Assembly (NCBI GenBank): GCA_902797125.1
Contig: CADBRS010000207.1
Location: 1-5,048, forward strand
Direction of reading: 5' to 3'
From: an uncultured Ruminococcus sp.
GTDB lineage: Bacteria > Bacillota > Clostridia > Oscillospirales > CAG-272
Length of the DNA: 5,048 bases
The translations under genes and the position numbers were made by a program. Of the stretch, positions 1 through 5,048 are shown in pieces. Position 1 is the stretch's first letter. Every line of letters begins with the position of its first letter. The notes under the pieces are model-generated. The model ran no database searches. It had not been told where the DNA came from and saw only the letters and a list, made by a program, of their open reading frames with translations.

Positions 1-786
1 CTCGTTCCGCGGATCTATACCAACAAGCCCCGCACGACCGGGGACGGTTACAAAGGCATGCTGCATCAGCCGGATCCGAACGGCAAACCGGACGTGTTCC
101 GCGGGATCCTGGCCATCCGTGCCCTCCACGCCAGAGCCCTGTCCGAAACCGGCATGGGGACGGCAGACGAGATGCTTTATCCGGCCAATCACAGATACCT
201 TTCGGATATCCTGTCCTACGTGGCCGTCGGCGCAAGATCCGTGGAAAACCAGGAACACCGGCTGGTCGCCAGCGGACTGGGGATCCCTACGGGGATGAAG
301 AATCCCACGGGCGGCGACCTTTCGATCATGATGAACGCGCTTCATGCCGCGTCTCAGCCCCATTCCTTCATTTACAGAGGATGGGCCGTCGAGACGCCGG
401 GCAATCCGTTCGCGCATGCCATCCTCAGAGGCTATGTGGACGTGATGGGGCACAGCCATCCGAATTATCATTACGAAGATCTGATCTATCTGGCAGATCT
501 TTATCAGCAGCTTCCCGAATTGAGGCCGGGTCTCATCGTGGACACGAATCACGCCAATTCAGGCAAGCAGTATCTGGAACAGCCCAGGATCGTCAAATCG
601 GTCCTCCATTCGGCCAGACACAGCGAATCGATCCGGACCATGCTTCGTGGGTTTATGATCGAATCCTATCTGGAGGACGGAGCTCAGAACGTGGGCGAGG
701 GATGCTTCGGAAAATCGATCACCGATCCGTGTCTCGGCTGGGAAAAAACAGAAAAACTGGTCCTTGAGATCGCAGATTTGATTTAG
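1..786 (+). CDS. aroF: 3-deoxy-7-phosphoheptulonate (DAHP) synthase, AroF/G/H type, 5'-partial
   Basis: This cytoplasmic enzyme condenses phosphoenolpyruvate with erythrose 4-phosphate to DAHP, the first step of the shikimate pathway. The frame is open from base 1 to the TAG at 784-786. An ATG at 58 is internal, because family sequence (PRIYTNKPRTTGDGYKG) runs in frame upstream of it. The 261 visible codons are the C-terminal three quarters; compared with the roughly 350-residue E. coli AroG, about 80-95 N-terminal residues lie outside the window. Visible active-site motifs are KPRTT (bases 25-39), GARS (229-240), the Lys of MKN (298-300), LRG (424-432), the metal-ligand His of DTNHANS (550-552), the Glu of MIESYL (661-663) and the Asp of SITDPC (724-726). 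The metal-ligand Cys and the N-terminal regulatory segment would be upstream. This is the type I-alpha family, not the I-beta form common in Bacillota. The position matching Ser180 of E. coli AroG, in its inhibitor pocket, is Gly (SGLG), so the effector may differ. The symbol aroF is by convention only. Confidence 0.95.
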   Translation, partial: LVPRIYTNKPRTTGDGYKGMLHQPDPNGKPDVFRGILAIRALHARALSETGMGTADEMLYPANHRYLSDILSYVAVGARSVENQEHRLVASGLGIPTGMKNPTGGDLSIMMNALHAASQPHSFIYRGWAVETPGNPFAHAILRGYVDVMGHSHPNYHYEDLIYLADLYQQLPELRPGLIVDTNHANSGKQYLEQPRIVKSVLHSARHSESIRTMLRGFMIESYLEDGAQNVGEGCFGKSITDPCLGWEKTEKLVLEIADLI

Positions 787-789
787 GAG
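785..789 (+). promoter_or_regulatory. Ribosome binding site of the prephenate dehydrogenase gene
   Basis: AGGAG overlaps the TAG stop of the DAHP synthase gene and ends 10 bases before the ATG at 800. A second short AGGA at 795-798 is too close to the start to work well. The overlap with the upstream stop suggests that ribosomes finishing DAHP synthase help initiate the next gene. The motif is seen directly; the coupling is inferred. Confidence 0.75.
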
Positions 790-799
790 AAAAAAGGAA

Positions 800-1642
800 A
801 TGAAAATTGGAATATGCGGTCTGGGACTGATCGGCGGTTCCATGGCCAGAGCTTATCACGGCGCCGGTGAGACTGTCGTCGGATACGATAAAGATCCGGA
901 AACACTGAAAATGGCGCTTGCAGACGGGACTATCGACGGAGAACTGAACGAGACGTCCGTGCTGGATTGCGATCTTCTCATGCTCGCCGTCTATCCGAGA
1001 GCGGCAGCGGAATATTTATTATCTATCGCTCCGTCGCTGCCTGCCGATATCATTGCCGTAGACCTGTGCGGAACGAAACGCTGGATATGCAAGGCCGGTT
1101 TTTCCATCGCCAGACAATACGGTTTTACCTTTTTCGGTTGCCATCCCATGGCGGGGACACAGTATTCTGGATATCAGAACAGCCGGGAAAACATGTTCCG
1201 CGGCGCACCCATGGTCGTCGTCCCGGAAGCGGGCACGCCGGATGAAAAAATAGACAGGCTGAAAGCCTTGCTGGCTCCGGTCGGTTTCGGCTGCATCACG
1301 CTGACCGATGCGGACAAGCACGATGAGATCATCGCTTTCACTTCACAGCTCGCCCACGTTGTCTCCAACGCCTACGTCAAAAGTCCGAATGCTCAGCTGC
1401 ACAAAGGCTTTTCCGCGGGTTCCTATAAAGACCTGACCCGGGTGGCCTGGCTGAACGAAGAGATGTGGTCCGAACTGTTCATGGAAAACAGGGACTATTT
1501 GTTCGACGAAGTCGAATATATCATCAAATCCCTGATGGCCTACCGCGATGCGCTGATGGTAGGGGACAGAGACAAACTCAAACAACTGCTCCGTGAGGGC
1601 AGAGAAGCCAAGGAACGCGTGGACGCGTCGGAAGAAGACTGA
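800..1642 (+). CDS. tyrA: Prephenate dehydrogenase (TyrA family), short form without ACT domain
   Basis: The predicted role is NAD(P)+-dependent oxidative decarboxylation of prephenate to 4-hydroxyphenylpyruvate, the step that commits carbon to tyrosine; arogenate as substrate cannot be excluded. The protein has 280 residues. An N-terminal Rossmann fold starts at once with GLGLIGGS (residues 7-14), and an acidic Asp30 in GYDKD at the end of the second strand points to NAD rather than NADP. DLCGTK (88-93) and HPMAGT (115-120) follow, the latter holding the conserved active-site His115. The helical C-terminal domain carries a second conserved-looking His186 (FTSQLAHV) and DLTRVAW with Arg214, a candidate prephenate carboxylate ligand by analogy with the Aquifex and E. 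coli enzymes. The C-terminus ends in a charged helix, and there is no ACT domain of the kind found in the longer Bacillus subtilis TyrA. The ATG at 800 fits the Rossmann start and has an AGGAG upstream. It lies between DAHP synthase and aroB, so the tyrosine exit step is expressed with the common trunk. Confidence 0.9.
   Translation: MKIGICGLGLIGGSMARAYHGAGETVVGYDKDPETLKMALADGTIDGELNETSVLDCDLLMLAVYPRAAAEYLLSIAPSLPADIIAVDLCGTKRWICKAGFSIARQYGFTFFGCHPMAGTQYSGYQNSRENMFRGAPMVVVPEAGTPDEKIDRLKALLAPVGFGCITLTDADKHDEIIAFTSQLAHVVSNAYVKSPNAQLHKGFSAGSYKDLTRVAWLNEEMWSELFMENRDYLFDEVEYIIKSLMAYRDALMVGDRDKLKQLLREGREAKERVDASEED
1630..1637 (+). promoter_or_regulatory. Weak ribosome binding site of aroB inside the tyrA end
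   Basis: The only purine-rich stretch before the aroB ATG at 1644 is GGAAGAAG, which lacks a full AGGAGG core. The tyrA TGA (1640-1642) is one base from the aroB ATG, so initiation probably relies on termination-reinitiation by ribosomes leaving tyrA. The motif is seen; the coupling is inferred. Confidence 0.4.
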
Positions 1643-1643
1643 T

Positions 1644-2720
1644 ATGGAAACGATCAAAGTCAAGGCCAGCCGGCCCTATTCGGTCACTGTCGGGTCGGAA
1701 CAACTGAAAACGATCGGGGAAAGAGCCAGATCGCTGTTTCCGAAAGCAGTCCGGGTGATGCTGGTGTCGGACGACACCGTTTTCCCGCTGTACGGAGAAA
1801 CGGTTTCTCGTTCTCTGATTGCCGAAGGATTTGAAACCGAACCATTCGTTTTTCCTCACGGAGAAAAATCCAAGAATTCAAAAACCTATCTGGATCTCAT
1901 ATCCGCCATAGCCCGGGCGGGCCTGTCCCGGTCAGATTTCTGTGTGGCTCTGGGCGGAGGCGTCGTCGGTGATCTGACCGGATTTGCTGCCGCCACCTAT
2001 ATGAGAGGCATCGGCTTTATCCAGGTCCCCACCACGCTTCTTGCGATGGTGGACGCGTCCGTCGGGGGAAAGACCGCTGTGGATCTCCCTGAAGGCAAAA
2101 ATCTTTTGGGCGCATTCTGGCAGCCTTCCGAAGTGATCTGCGATATCGATACGCTGAAGACTTTGCCGGACCCCGTCTATGCGGCAGGCTGCGCGGAAAT
2201 CGTCAAATACGGGTGCATGATGGACAAAGAACTGTTCGAAACTCTCGAACAGCAGGATCTAAAATCGGTCGAAGAAAAGGTCATTTCCCGTTCCGTGAGC
2301 GACAAGCGCGATATCGTGGAACAGGATGAGCGCGAGACGGGCAGCACCCGGATCTTGCTCAATTTCGGGCACACGGTCGGTCATGCGGTCGAAAAGGTCT
2401 CGAATTATCAGATCTCTCACGGTTCCGCCGTCTCGATCGGCATGTGCGTGATGGTACGGGCTCAGTCTGAGTGCGGCATGATCGACAAGAGGACTGTGAA
2501 AAGGATCGAGTCGCTCCTCGCCTCTTTCGCGCTTCCCACGGAGACCGGCTTTTCGGCCAGGGATCTGTCAGACGCGATCCTGTCCGACAAGAAGAAAACG
2601 GGCAAGACCGTCAACTTCGTGGCGCTCAGAGAGATCGGTGAGGCTTACGTGATGCCGATCCCGATCGGGGAGATCGAGTCATTCATCGAAAAAGGGTTGA
2701 AGACATGCAAATCAAACTGA
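1644..2720 (+). CDS. aroB: 3-dehydroquinate synthase
   Basis: AroB converts DAHP to 3-dehydroquinate, the second shikimate-pathway step, using bound NAD+ and a divalent metal in the cytoplasm. The protein has 358 residues, normal for the family. The N-terminal half carries the nucleotide-binding region, with FPHGEKSK and GGGVVGD (residues 104-110), then the long conserved block RGIGFIQVPTTLLAMVDASV, GGKTAVD (141-147) and KNLLGAF (from residue 152). The metal ligands are all present: Glu185 in AEIVKYG, His243 in NFGHTVGH and His259 in SHGSAV; His247 is the conserved second His. The usual HGE at the last ligand is HGS here. DKKKTGK near the C-terminus matches the substrate-contacting lysine region. 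A GTG at 1593 would add 17 residues, but these lie inside tyrA, are basic and unlike the family, and the ATG at 1644 places METIKVKAS just where AroB proteins begin. It starts 1 bp after tyrA, and its last 16 bases overlap aroA. Confidence 0.97.
   Translation: METIKVKASRPYSVTVGSEQLKTIGERARSLFPKAVRVMLVSDDTVFPLYGETVSRSLIAEGFETEPFVFPHGEKSKNSKTYLDLISAIARAGLSRSDFCVALGGGVVGDLTGFAAATYMRGIGFIQVPTTLLAMVDASVGGKTAVDLPEGKNLLGAFWQPSEVICDIDTLKTLPDPVYAAGCAEIVKYGCMMDKELFETLEQQDLKSVEEKVISRSVSDKRDIVEQDERETGSTRILLNFGHTVGHAVEKVSNYQISHGSAVSIGMCVMVRAQSECGMIDKRTVKRIESLLASFALPTETGFSARDLSDAILSDKKKTGKTVNFVALREIGEAYVMPIPIGEIESFIEKGLKTCKSN
2691..2696 (+). promoter_or_regulatory. Ribosome binding site of aroA inside the aroB end
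   Basis: AAAGGG lies 8 bases before the aroA ATG at 2705, within the final codons of aroB. The spacing is good and the match to the Shine-Dalgarno core is moderate. Because aroA starts before aroB stops, the two are likely translationally coupled. This site supports the choice of 2705 as the start. Confidence 0.6.
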
Positions 2721-3988
2721 GTCATATTGATTTTCCAAGACAAATCGTCGCAGTGACATCCAAGTCCGTTGCTCACCGTATGCTGATCTGCGCCGCATTC
2801 TGTAATTATGCCTCCCGTTTCAAGTTCAAACGAGTCGGGGAAGACATTCATCGGACGATCGATTGCCTCTGTAACTTGGGCGCCGGGATCGAAAAAATGA
2901 AAGAGAGCGAGAACGGCGACCTTGAATTTACTTTGCACCCGATCCGGAAACTGCCCGAAGAGGCCGTTCTGGATTGCGGGGAATCCGGATCCACGCTTCG
3001 CTTTTTCCTGCCACTTTGCGCCGCATTGGGCGTGCATGCGACCTATCTCAGAAAAGGGCGGCTTTCCCAAAGGCCTCTGACGGCTCTGGAGACATTGCTC
3101 TCTTCGCACGGCGTTTCGGTCTACGAAGACGACGACAACCGCCTTCACACGGAAGGCAGGCTGGAAGGCCGGTATTTCGAACTTCCGGGCAATATATCGT
3201 CTCAATTTGTCAGCGGGATGATCTTTGCCATGTGTGTCATGACAGGCGAGAGCACGCTCCGGATCACCAGCCAAATCGAGTCGGCCCCCTATATCGACCT
3301 GACCCTTTCGATGGTGGGCAGATACGGGATCAAAACCGAGCGTGAAGGACAGACGATCCGCGTTGAGGGCGTCGGGCCGCTGGGCTTGAGACGTCCGCGG
3401 AATTACATGGCTGAAGGAGACTGGTCCGGTGCAGCGGTATTTCTGAGTGCCGGAGCGATCGGCAGTCATTCCGTGTCCGTCAGCGGACTGAAGATCCGGA
3501 CATCCCAGGGCGACAGAGAGATCATCAAGCTCCTGAAATCTTTCGGAGCTAAAGTTTATAAACAGGATGAAAACACCGTCACGGTGGCTCCGGGGCGTCT
3601 GCACGGCATCACGATCGACGCTTCAGATATTCCGGATCTGGTACCGGTGCTGGCCTGCGTAGGCGCGGCCGCTTCCGGAACGACCCGTATCGAACATGCC
3701 GGAAGACTCAGACTGAAAGAATCGGACAGATTGGCCGTGCTTTCCGAGATGCTCACCGCCGTCGGCGTTCCCGTCACGGAAATGCCGGACGGACTGGAGA
3801 TCCATGGGACCAACGTGCTGCGCAGCGCGGTCCTGTCCGCGCATCACGATCACAGGATGGCCATGGCGGCAGCCCTGCTTGCCCTTTGGGGCGGAGAAGA
3901 CTGCGAGATCGTTCTGGACGATGCCGAATCGGTTTCCAAATCCTGGCCCGGTTTCTGGTCCGATCTGGGACTGACAGCGGAACAATAG
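2705..3988 (+). CDS. aroA: 3-phosphoshikimate 1-carboxyvinyltransferase (EPSP synthase)
   Basis: AroA transfers the enolpyruvyl group of PEP to shikimate 3-phosphate, giving EPSP, the sixth step of the pathway and the target of glyphosate. The protein has 427 residues, the same length as E. coli AroA. Catalytic and binding residues are all recognisable: Lys20, Ser21 and Arg25 in SKSVAHR; the PEP/glyphosate loop ESGSTLRF (93-100), with Gly95 and Arg99; Arg119 in KGRLSQRP; Ser165-Ser166-Gln167 in NISSQF; Asp311 in DIPDLVP; Lys338, Glu339 and Arg342 in LKESDRL; His383-Arg384 in HHDHRMAM; and Lys412 in SVSKSWP. Two inside-out alpha/beta domains are expected. The loop differs from the E. coli NAGTAMRP: Gly is kept, but the Thr equivalent is Ser and the Pro equivalent is Phe100. 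I regard this as a lineage variant rather than a defect. The start codon lies inside aroB (16-bp overlap) with AAAGGG upstream. The TAG stop is embedded in the Shine-Dalgarno sequence of aroC. Confidence 0.97.
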   Translation: MQIKLSHIDFPRQIVAVTSKSVAHRMLICAAFCNYASRFKFKRVGEDIHRTIDCLCNLGAGIEKMKESENGDLEFTLHPIRKLPEEAVLDCGESGSTLRFFLPLCAALGVHATYLRKGRLSQRPLTALETLLSSHGVSVYEDDDNRLHTEGRLEGRYFELPGNISSQFVSGMIFAMCVMTGESTLRITSQIESAPYIDLTLSMVGRYGIKTEREGQTIRVEGVGPLGLRRPRNYMAEGDWSGAAVFLSAGAIGSHSVSVSGLKIRTSQGDREIIKLLKSFGAKVYKQDENTVTVAPGRLHGITIDASDIPDLVPVLACVGAAASGTTRIEHAGRLRLKESDRLAVLSEMLTAVGVPVTEMPDGLEIHGTNVLRSAVLSAHHDHRMAMAAALLALWGGEDCEIVLDDAESVSKSWPGFWSDLGLTAEQ

Positions 3989-3992
3989 GAGG
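3987..3992 (+). promoter_or_regulatory. Ribosome binding site of aroC overlapping the aroA stop
   Basis: A perfect AGGAGG begins in the aroA TAG (3986-3988) and is followed by a 7-base, T-rich spacer before the ATG at 4000. It is the strongest ribosome binding site in the window, and it fixes the aroC start. Confidence 0.9.
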
Positions 3993-3999
3993 ATTTTTC

Positions 4000-5048
4000 A
4001 TGGGACAATCTTACGGTGAACATCTCTGTTTCCGGATATTCGGCGGATCTCATGATGCAACGATCCGTATGACGCTCTCCGGTTTTCCGAAAGGCGTTCT
4101 TGTCGATCCGGACGCTCTTCAATCTCATATGAAGCGGCGCGCACCGGGGCAAAACGCCTGGTCGACCCCAAGAAGGGAAGCGGATATTCCGGAATTTCTT
4201 GCCGGGCTGGACGCGGAAGGCCGGACGAACGGTGAACAGATCGAAGTCGTCATCAAAAACACGGATGCGCATTCGGTGGACTACGGATTCGTCTATGACA
4301 CTCCCAGACCGGGTCACGCAGACTATCCTGCACTGATCAAATACGGTCCAGACGTGGATCTGAGAGGGGGCGGACGGTTTTCGGGCCGATTGACATCGCT
4401 CCTTTGCGTGGCCGGATATCTGTCCGAAGCATTCCTTGCAGCAAAAGGCATTTTCATCGGAGCTCATATCCTATCTCTGGGCGGTGTCCGCGACAAGCCT
4501 TTCGACCCCGTCAAAGTCGGCACAAAGGATTTTCAAAAAATCGCGCAGTCGGATTTTCCCACGCTTCAAAAAGCGGCCGCCGGCAAAATGATCTCTCGGA
4601 TCATAGAGACGGCGGGAGAGAAGGATTCTTTGGGCGGACTGATCGAATGCGCCGCCACCGGATTGCCGGTGGGTCTTGGCGAGCATCCCTACGGATCCCT
4701 GGAAGCCGCCATTTCGCAGATGATCTACTCGGTCCCAGCCGTGAAGGGAATCTGGTTCGGGGATATCCCGGATATCTGGTTAGGCTCTCAGAATAATGAC
4801 GGCTACCGGATGGTCCAAGGACAGGTCAGACTCGAAAGCAATCACGCAGGCGGCATTTTGGGCGGCATGAGTACGGGAATGCCTCTGATTTGCACGGTGG
4901 CCGTCAAGCCGACGCCTTCCATCGGATTGCCTCAGCATTCGGTTTCGCTGTCGGGTCAAAAGAATGTAGATCTGTCTGTGCCGGGAAGGCACGATCCATG
5001 TATCCTGCCCAGAGCCGTTCCGGTGATCGAGTCCGCGATGGCACTGGC
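4000..5048 (+). CDS. aroC: Chorismate synthase, 3'-partial
   Basis: AroC eliminates phosphate from EPSP to form chorismate, the branch point to phenylalanine, tyrosine, tryptophan and folate; it needs reduced FMN. The frame stays open from the ATG at 4000 to the window end (349 full codons). Family proteins are about 350-390 residues, so probably only 10-40 are missing. Recognisable motifs are FGGSHD (14-19, His18), KRRAPGQNAWSTPRREAD (from residue 45), RPGHADY (from residue 103, His106), RGGGRFSGRLTS (122-133), YSVPAVKGIWFG, NHAGGILGGMSTGMP, VAVKPTPSI and GRHDPCILPRAVPVIES (Asp332, Glu344). The catalytic pair His18 and His106 and the RHDPC Asp are intact. The first signature is degenerate: the usual GESHG reads GGSHD, and TTGTPI-type sequence reads TNGEQI. 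FSGRLT in place of SSGRET is, as I recall, seen in clostridial homologues. The perfect AGGAGG and the MGQSYGEHLCFRIF start both fit the family N-terminus. Chorismate synthase is firmly supported; full activity is an inference. Confidence 0.95.
   Translation, partial: MGQSYGEHLCFRIFGGSHDATIRMTLSGFPKGVLVDPDALQSHMKRRAPGQNAWSTPRREADIPEFLAGLDAEGRTNGEQIEVVIKNTDAHSVDYGFVYDTPRPGHADYPALIKYGPDVDLRGGGRFSGRLTSLLCVAGYLSEAFLAAKGIFIGAHILSLGGVRDKPFDPVKVGTKDFQKIAQSDFPTLQKAAAGKMISRIIETAGEKDSLGGLIECAATGLPVGLGEHPYGSLEAAISQMIYSVPAVKGIWFGDIPDIWLGSQNNDGYRMVQGQVRLESNHAGGILGGMSTGMPLICTVAVKPTPSIGLPQHSVSLSGQKNVDLSVPGRHDPCILPRAVPVIESAMAL

Larger units (their letters stand above)
1..5048 (+). other. Aromatic amino acid (shikimate) operon, partial at both ends
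   Basis: Five co-directional genes in the order DAHP synthase, tyrA, aroB, aroA, aroC have gaps of 13 bp, 1 bp, -16 bp and 11 bp, with no room for internal promoters or terminators. A single transcript starting upstream of base 1 is the simplest reading. The pathway steps encoded are 1 (DAHP synthase), 2 (AroB), 6 (AroA), 7 (AroC) and the tyrosine branch (TyrA). Any leader control such as a T-box or attenuator would lie before the window and cannot be assessed. Confidence 0.85.

Noticed and set aside
58..60. ATG as start of the DAHP synthase gene
   Set aside because: Conserved sequence including the essential KPRTT motif is encoded in frame before it, so this Met is internal and the gene begins outside the window.
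1593..1643. Alternative GTG start extending aroB by 17 residues
   Set aside because: The extension lies inside tyrA, has no family similarity and is less plausible than the ATG at 1644, which gives a standard AroB N-terminus and length.
2660..2669. Perfect 10-bp palindrome CCCGATCGGG shortly before aroA
   Set aside because: It is inside the aroB coding sequence (Pro-Ile-Gly), has no loop and no following T-run, and reflects local GATC density, so it is not a supported terminator or operator.
2645..3604. 319-codon open frame on the minus strand across the aroA gene
   Set aside because: It lies fully antisense to a well-supported aroA (and the aroB end), shows no recognisable family motif, is rich in Arg/His/Gln/Phe as expected for a reverse-strand shadow, and has no convincing ribosome binding site.
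3850..4467. 205-codon open frame on the minus strand across the aroA-aroC junction
   Set aside because: It is antisense to the catalytic C-terminal motifs of AroA and the N-terminus of AroC, and its composition looks like a complement of coding sequence rather than a protein.
4762..4776. Repeated GATATC palindromes separated by CCG in aroC
   Set aside because: They encode the conserved-region residues around Gly-Asp-Ile-Pro-Asp-Ile; repeated use of the same Asp-Ile codons explains them.
4404..4796. 130-codon plus-strand open frame inside aroC
   Set aside because: It is out of frame with aroC, whose motifs continue uninterrupted through this region, and the alternative product is Arg/Ser/His-rich with no family resemblance.

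Overview
The window is a contiguous piece of a shikimate / aromatic amino acid biosynthesis operon. Five genes all lie on the + strand with almost no space between them: DAHP synthase (5' end cut off by the window edge), a short prephenate dehydrogenase (tyrA type), 3-dehydroquinate synthase (aroB), EPSP synthase (aroA) and chorismate synthase (aroC, 3' end cut off). The gaps are 13 bp, 1 bp, a 16-bp overlap and 11 bp. No stretch over 20 bp is non-coding, and I see no RNA genes, mobile elements, CRISPR, promoters or terminators.

The organism is most likely a bacterium of the Bacillota, clostridial or erysipelotrichial in the broad sense. This is an inference. It rests on strong purine-rich Shine-Dalgarno sites (AGGAG, AGGAGG), head-to-tail packing, and the clostridial-looking motif variants ESGSTLRF in AroA and FSGRLT in AroC. 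GC is moderately high by eye, somewhat over half. I cannot name a genus.

Layout: 1-786 DAHP synthase, AroF/G/H (type I-alpha) family, makes DAHP from PEP and erythrose 4-phosphate. 800-1642 prephenate dehydrogenase core with no ACT domain, the tyrosine-branch enzyme. 1644-2720 AroB closes DAHP to 3-dehydroquinate. 2705-3988 AroA adds PEP to shikimate 3-phosphate. 4000-5048 AroC makes chorismate. The intermediate steps (dehydroquinase, shikimate dehydrogenase, shikimate kinase) and the phenylalanine branch (chorismate mutase / prephenate dehydratase) are not in the window and may lie on either side or elsewhere.

Together the genes cover the entry step, three of the common steps counting chorismate formation, and the tyrosine exit step. 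Ribosome binding sites sit on or inside the preceding gene's end, so translation is probably coupled. I found no previously undescribed system. The items most worth a second look are the degenerate first signature of AroC, the tyrosine-branch dehydrogenase without a regulatory domain placed second in the operon, the type I-alpha DAHP synthase with an altered inhibitor-pocket residue, and a strong excess of GATC tetranucleotides (70 counted by hand) that is notably lower in tyrA.
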